In this document: piece by piece, positions 63,499 to 64,000 of the stretch
How positions within the stretch are numbered: the stretch's first letter is position 1
Layout: every line of letters begins with the position of its first letter
DNA from: Streptomyces griseoluteus
GTDB taxonomy: Bacteria > Actinomycetota > Actinomycetes > Streptomycetales > Streptomycetaceae
Direction of reading: 5' to 3'
Assembly (NCBI RefSeq): GCF_004784465.1
Contig: NZ_SRRU01000001.1
Span: forward strand, 682,001 to 746,000
DNA: 64,000 nucleotides
Translations under genes and position numbers: made by a program
Notes under the pieces: model-generated
What the model saw: the letters and a program-made list of their open reading frames with translations, nothing else
What the model was told of the DNA's origin: nothing
Database searches by the model: none

Positions 63499-63906
63499 GT
63501 GTCAGGCGCGTCCGGCCGGGTGCTTGTTGTGGATGACAGCAAGGGCATCCGGCAGCTGATCAAGGTCAATCTCGAGCTGGAAGGGCTTGAGGTGGTGACC
63601 GCGGTCGATGGTGCCGAGTGTCTTGATGTGGTGCACCACGTGCGCCCGGACGTCATCACGCTCGACGTCGTCATGCCCCGTCTCGACGGGCTCAGTACCG
63701 CCGCCCGCCTCCGGGCCGACCCCCGTACCCGCGACCTCCCGCTGGCCATCGTCAGCGCGTGTACGCAGTACGAGGTGGAGAGCGGGCTCGACGCGGGCGT
63801 CGACGCCTTCCTGCCCAAGCCCTTCGAGCCCGACGAGCTGGTTCGCCTAGTCAAGGGGCTGCTGGAGCGGAGCGACCGGCGTGACGGGGTCTGCTTCGGC
63901 GGTTAG
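63499..63906 (+). CDS. Single-domain response regulator (CheY-like)
   Basis: 135 aa from GTG 63499. Only a receiver domain: VVDDSKG acidic pair, phospho-acceptor in DVITLDVVMPRLDG, Thr/Ser switch (AIVSACTQ) and Lys in LPKPFEP. No output domain. A TACTCT hexamer at 63487-63492 lies six bases before the GTG and there is no ribosome site, so the mRNA is probably leaderless. Partner kinase not in the window. Confidence 0.9.
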   Translation: MSGASGRVLVVDDSKGIRQLIKVNLELEGLEVVTAVDGAECLDVVHHVRPDVITLDVVMPRLDGLSTAARLRADPRTRDLPLAIVSACTQYEVESGLDAGVDAFLPKPFEPDELVRLVKGLLERSDRRDGVCFGG

Positions 63907-63950
63907 CCACCCGTCCCCGCCCCCTGTCCCACCTCCCCTAGGCTTGTCCC

Positions 63951-64000
63951 GTGACCCCCGCCGAGCTGTCCCGTACCGTCCTGGACGCGGTGTGCCGTGC
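63951..64000 (+). CDS. Start of a gene cut by the window edge
   Basis: GTG 63951 opens MTPAELSRTVLDAVCR and continues out of the window. TAGGCT at 63939-63944 is six bases before the start, again suggesting a leaderless transcript. The N-terminus resembles DALR anticodon-binding or arginyl-tRNA synthetase-related proteins, but 16 residues are too few to be sure. Confidence 0.55.
   Translation, partial: MTPAELSRTVLDAVCR

Overview
The window looks like a Streptomyces chromosome segment. It has very high GC with G/C in third codon positions, many GTG/TTG starts, GTGA/ATGA start-stop overlaps, a conservon (sensor kinase, roadblock, DUF742, small GTPase), ClgR and HspR sites in front of lon, and a pSAM2-type integrative element in a tRNA gene. 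All calls come from reading the sequence and family knowledge; no database search was run.

Layout. (1) 1-10.3 kb: a MoxR AAA+ ATPase (cut by the window edge), a vWA/SAV_2336-type protein, and an FxsA/FxsB/HExxH peptide-modification cassette ending in a TIR-NB-ARC-TPR protein FxsT. The 61-aa FxsA ends in FNNCL instead of the canonical FxSxx. (2) 10.5-22.3 kb: core genes, including kgd (2-oxoglutarate decarboxylase/dehydrogenase), a two-component system, a spermidine-synthase-like protein, lon with a ClgR palindrome and a HAIR motif, a secreted GH25 muramidase, a MarR regulator and a PP2C-like protein. (3) 22.6-28.2 kb: a conservon operon followed by a styrene-monooxygenase-like flavoprotein. 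(4) 28.2-39.5 kb: NlpC/P60 hydrolase, an AurF-like diiron oxygenase with TetR, an SH3-like/FtsW/PBP2 operon, a NERD protein, divergent NHEJ genes (LigD polymerase domain and Ku), a G-rich repeat stretch and a conserved unknown protein. (5) 39.5-43.2 kb: an accessory stretch with two secreted proteins, a LuxR-type regulator with a degenerate receiver, and fragments of a rep gene and an integrase from an older element.

(6) 43,267-62,700: an integrated actinomycete integrative and conjugative element (AICE) of about 19.4 kb, bounded by exact 45-bp copies of the 3' part of tRNA-Arg(CCG). From right to left it carries a DUF6083 protein, int, xis, a rolling-circle rep gene, spd spread genes, traB (FtsK-like), and a regulatory block (PP2C-like protein, HTH protein, GHKL ATPase, XRE-DUF5753 regulator). 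Beyond those it holds a non-coding double-stem hairpin, a single-chain Type ISP restriction-modification enzyme, a DUF6308 helix-hairpin-helix protein and a small HicA-like/HTH gene pair. GTCTAG-N4-CTAGAC palindromes precede at least four of its transcription units and suggest one repressor-controlled regulon.

(7) 62.65-64 kb: the restored tRNA-Arg, a 56/57-bp minisatellite, a single-domain response regulator and the start of a next gene. Both of these genes have a -10-like hexamer six bases before a GTG start, suggesting leaderless mRNAs.

How parts work together. The fxs cassette would make a small cyclophane peptide next to an ATPase/vWA/TIR-NB-ARC sensing apparatus of the kind found in NTP-dependent conflict systems. 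The AICE combines excision/integration, rolling-circle replication and TraB-mediated DNA transfer with restriction-modification cargo. The strongest leads for undescribed biology are the FNNCL-type fxs locus, the strand-specific hairpin at 51,372-51,521 and the AICE palindrome regulon.
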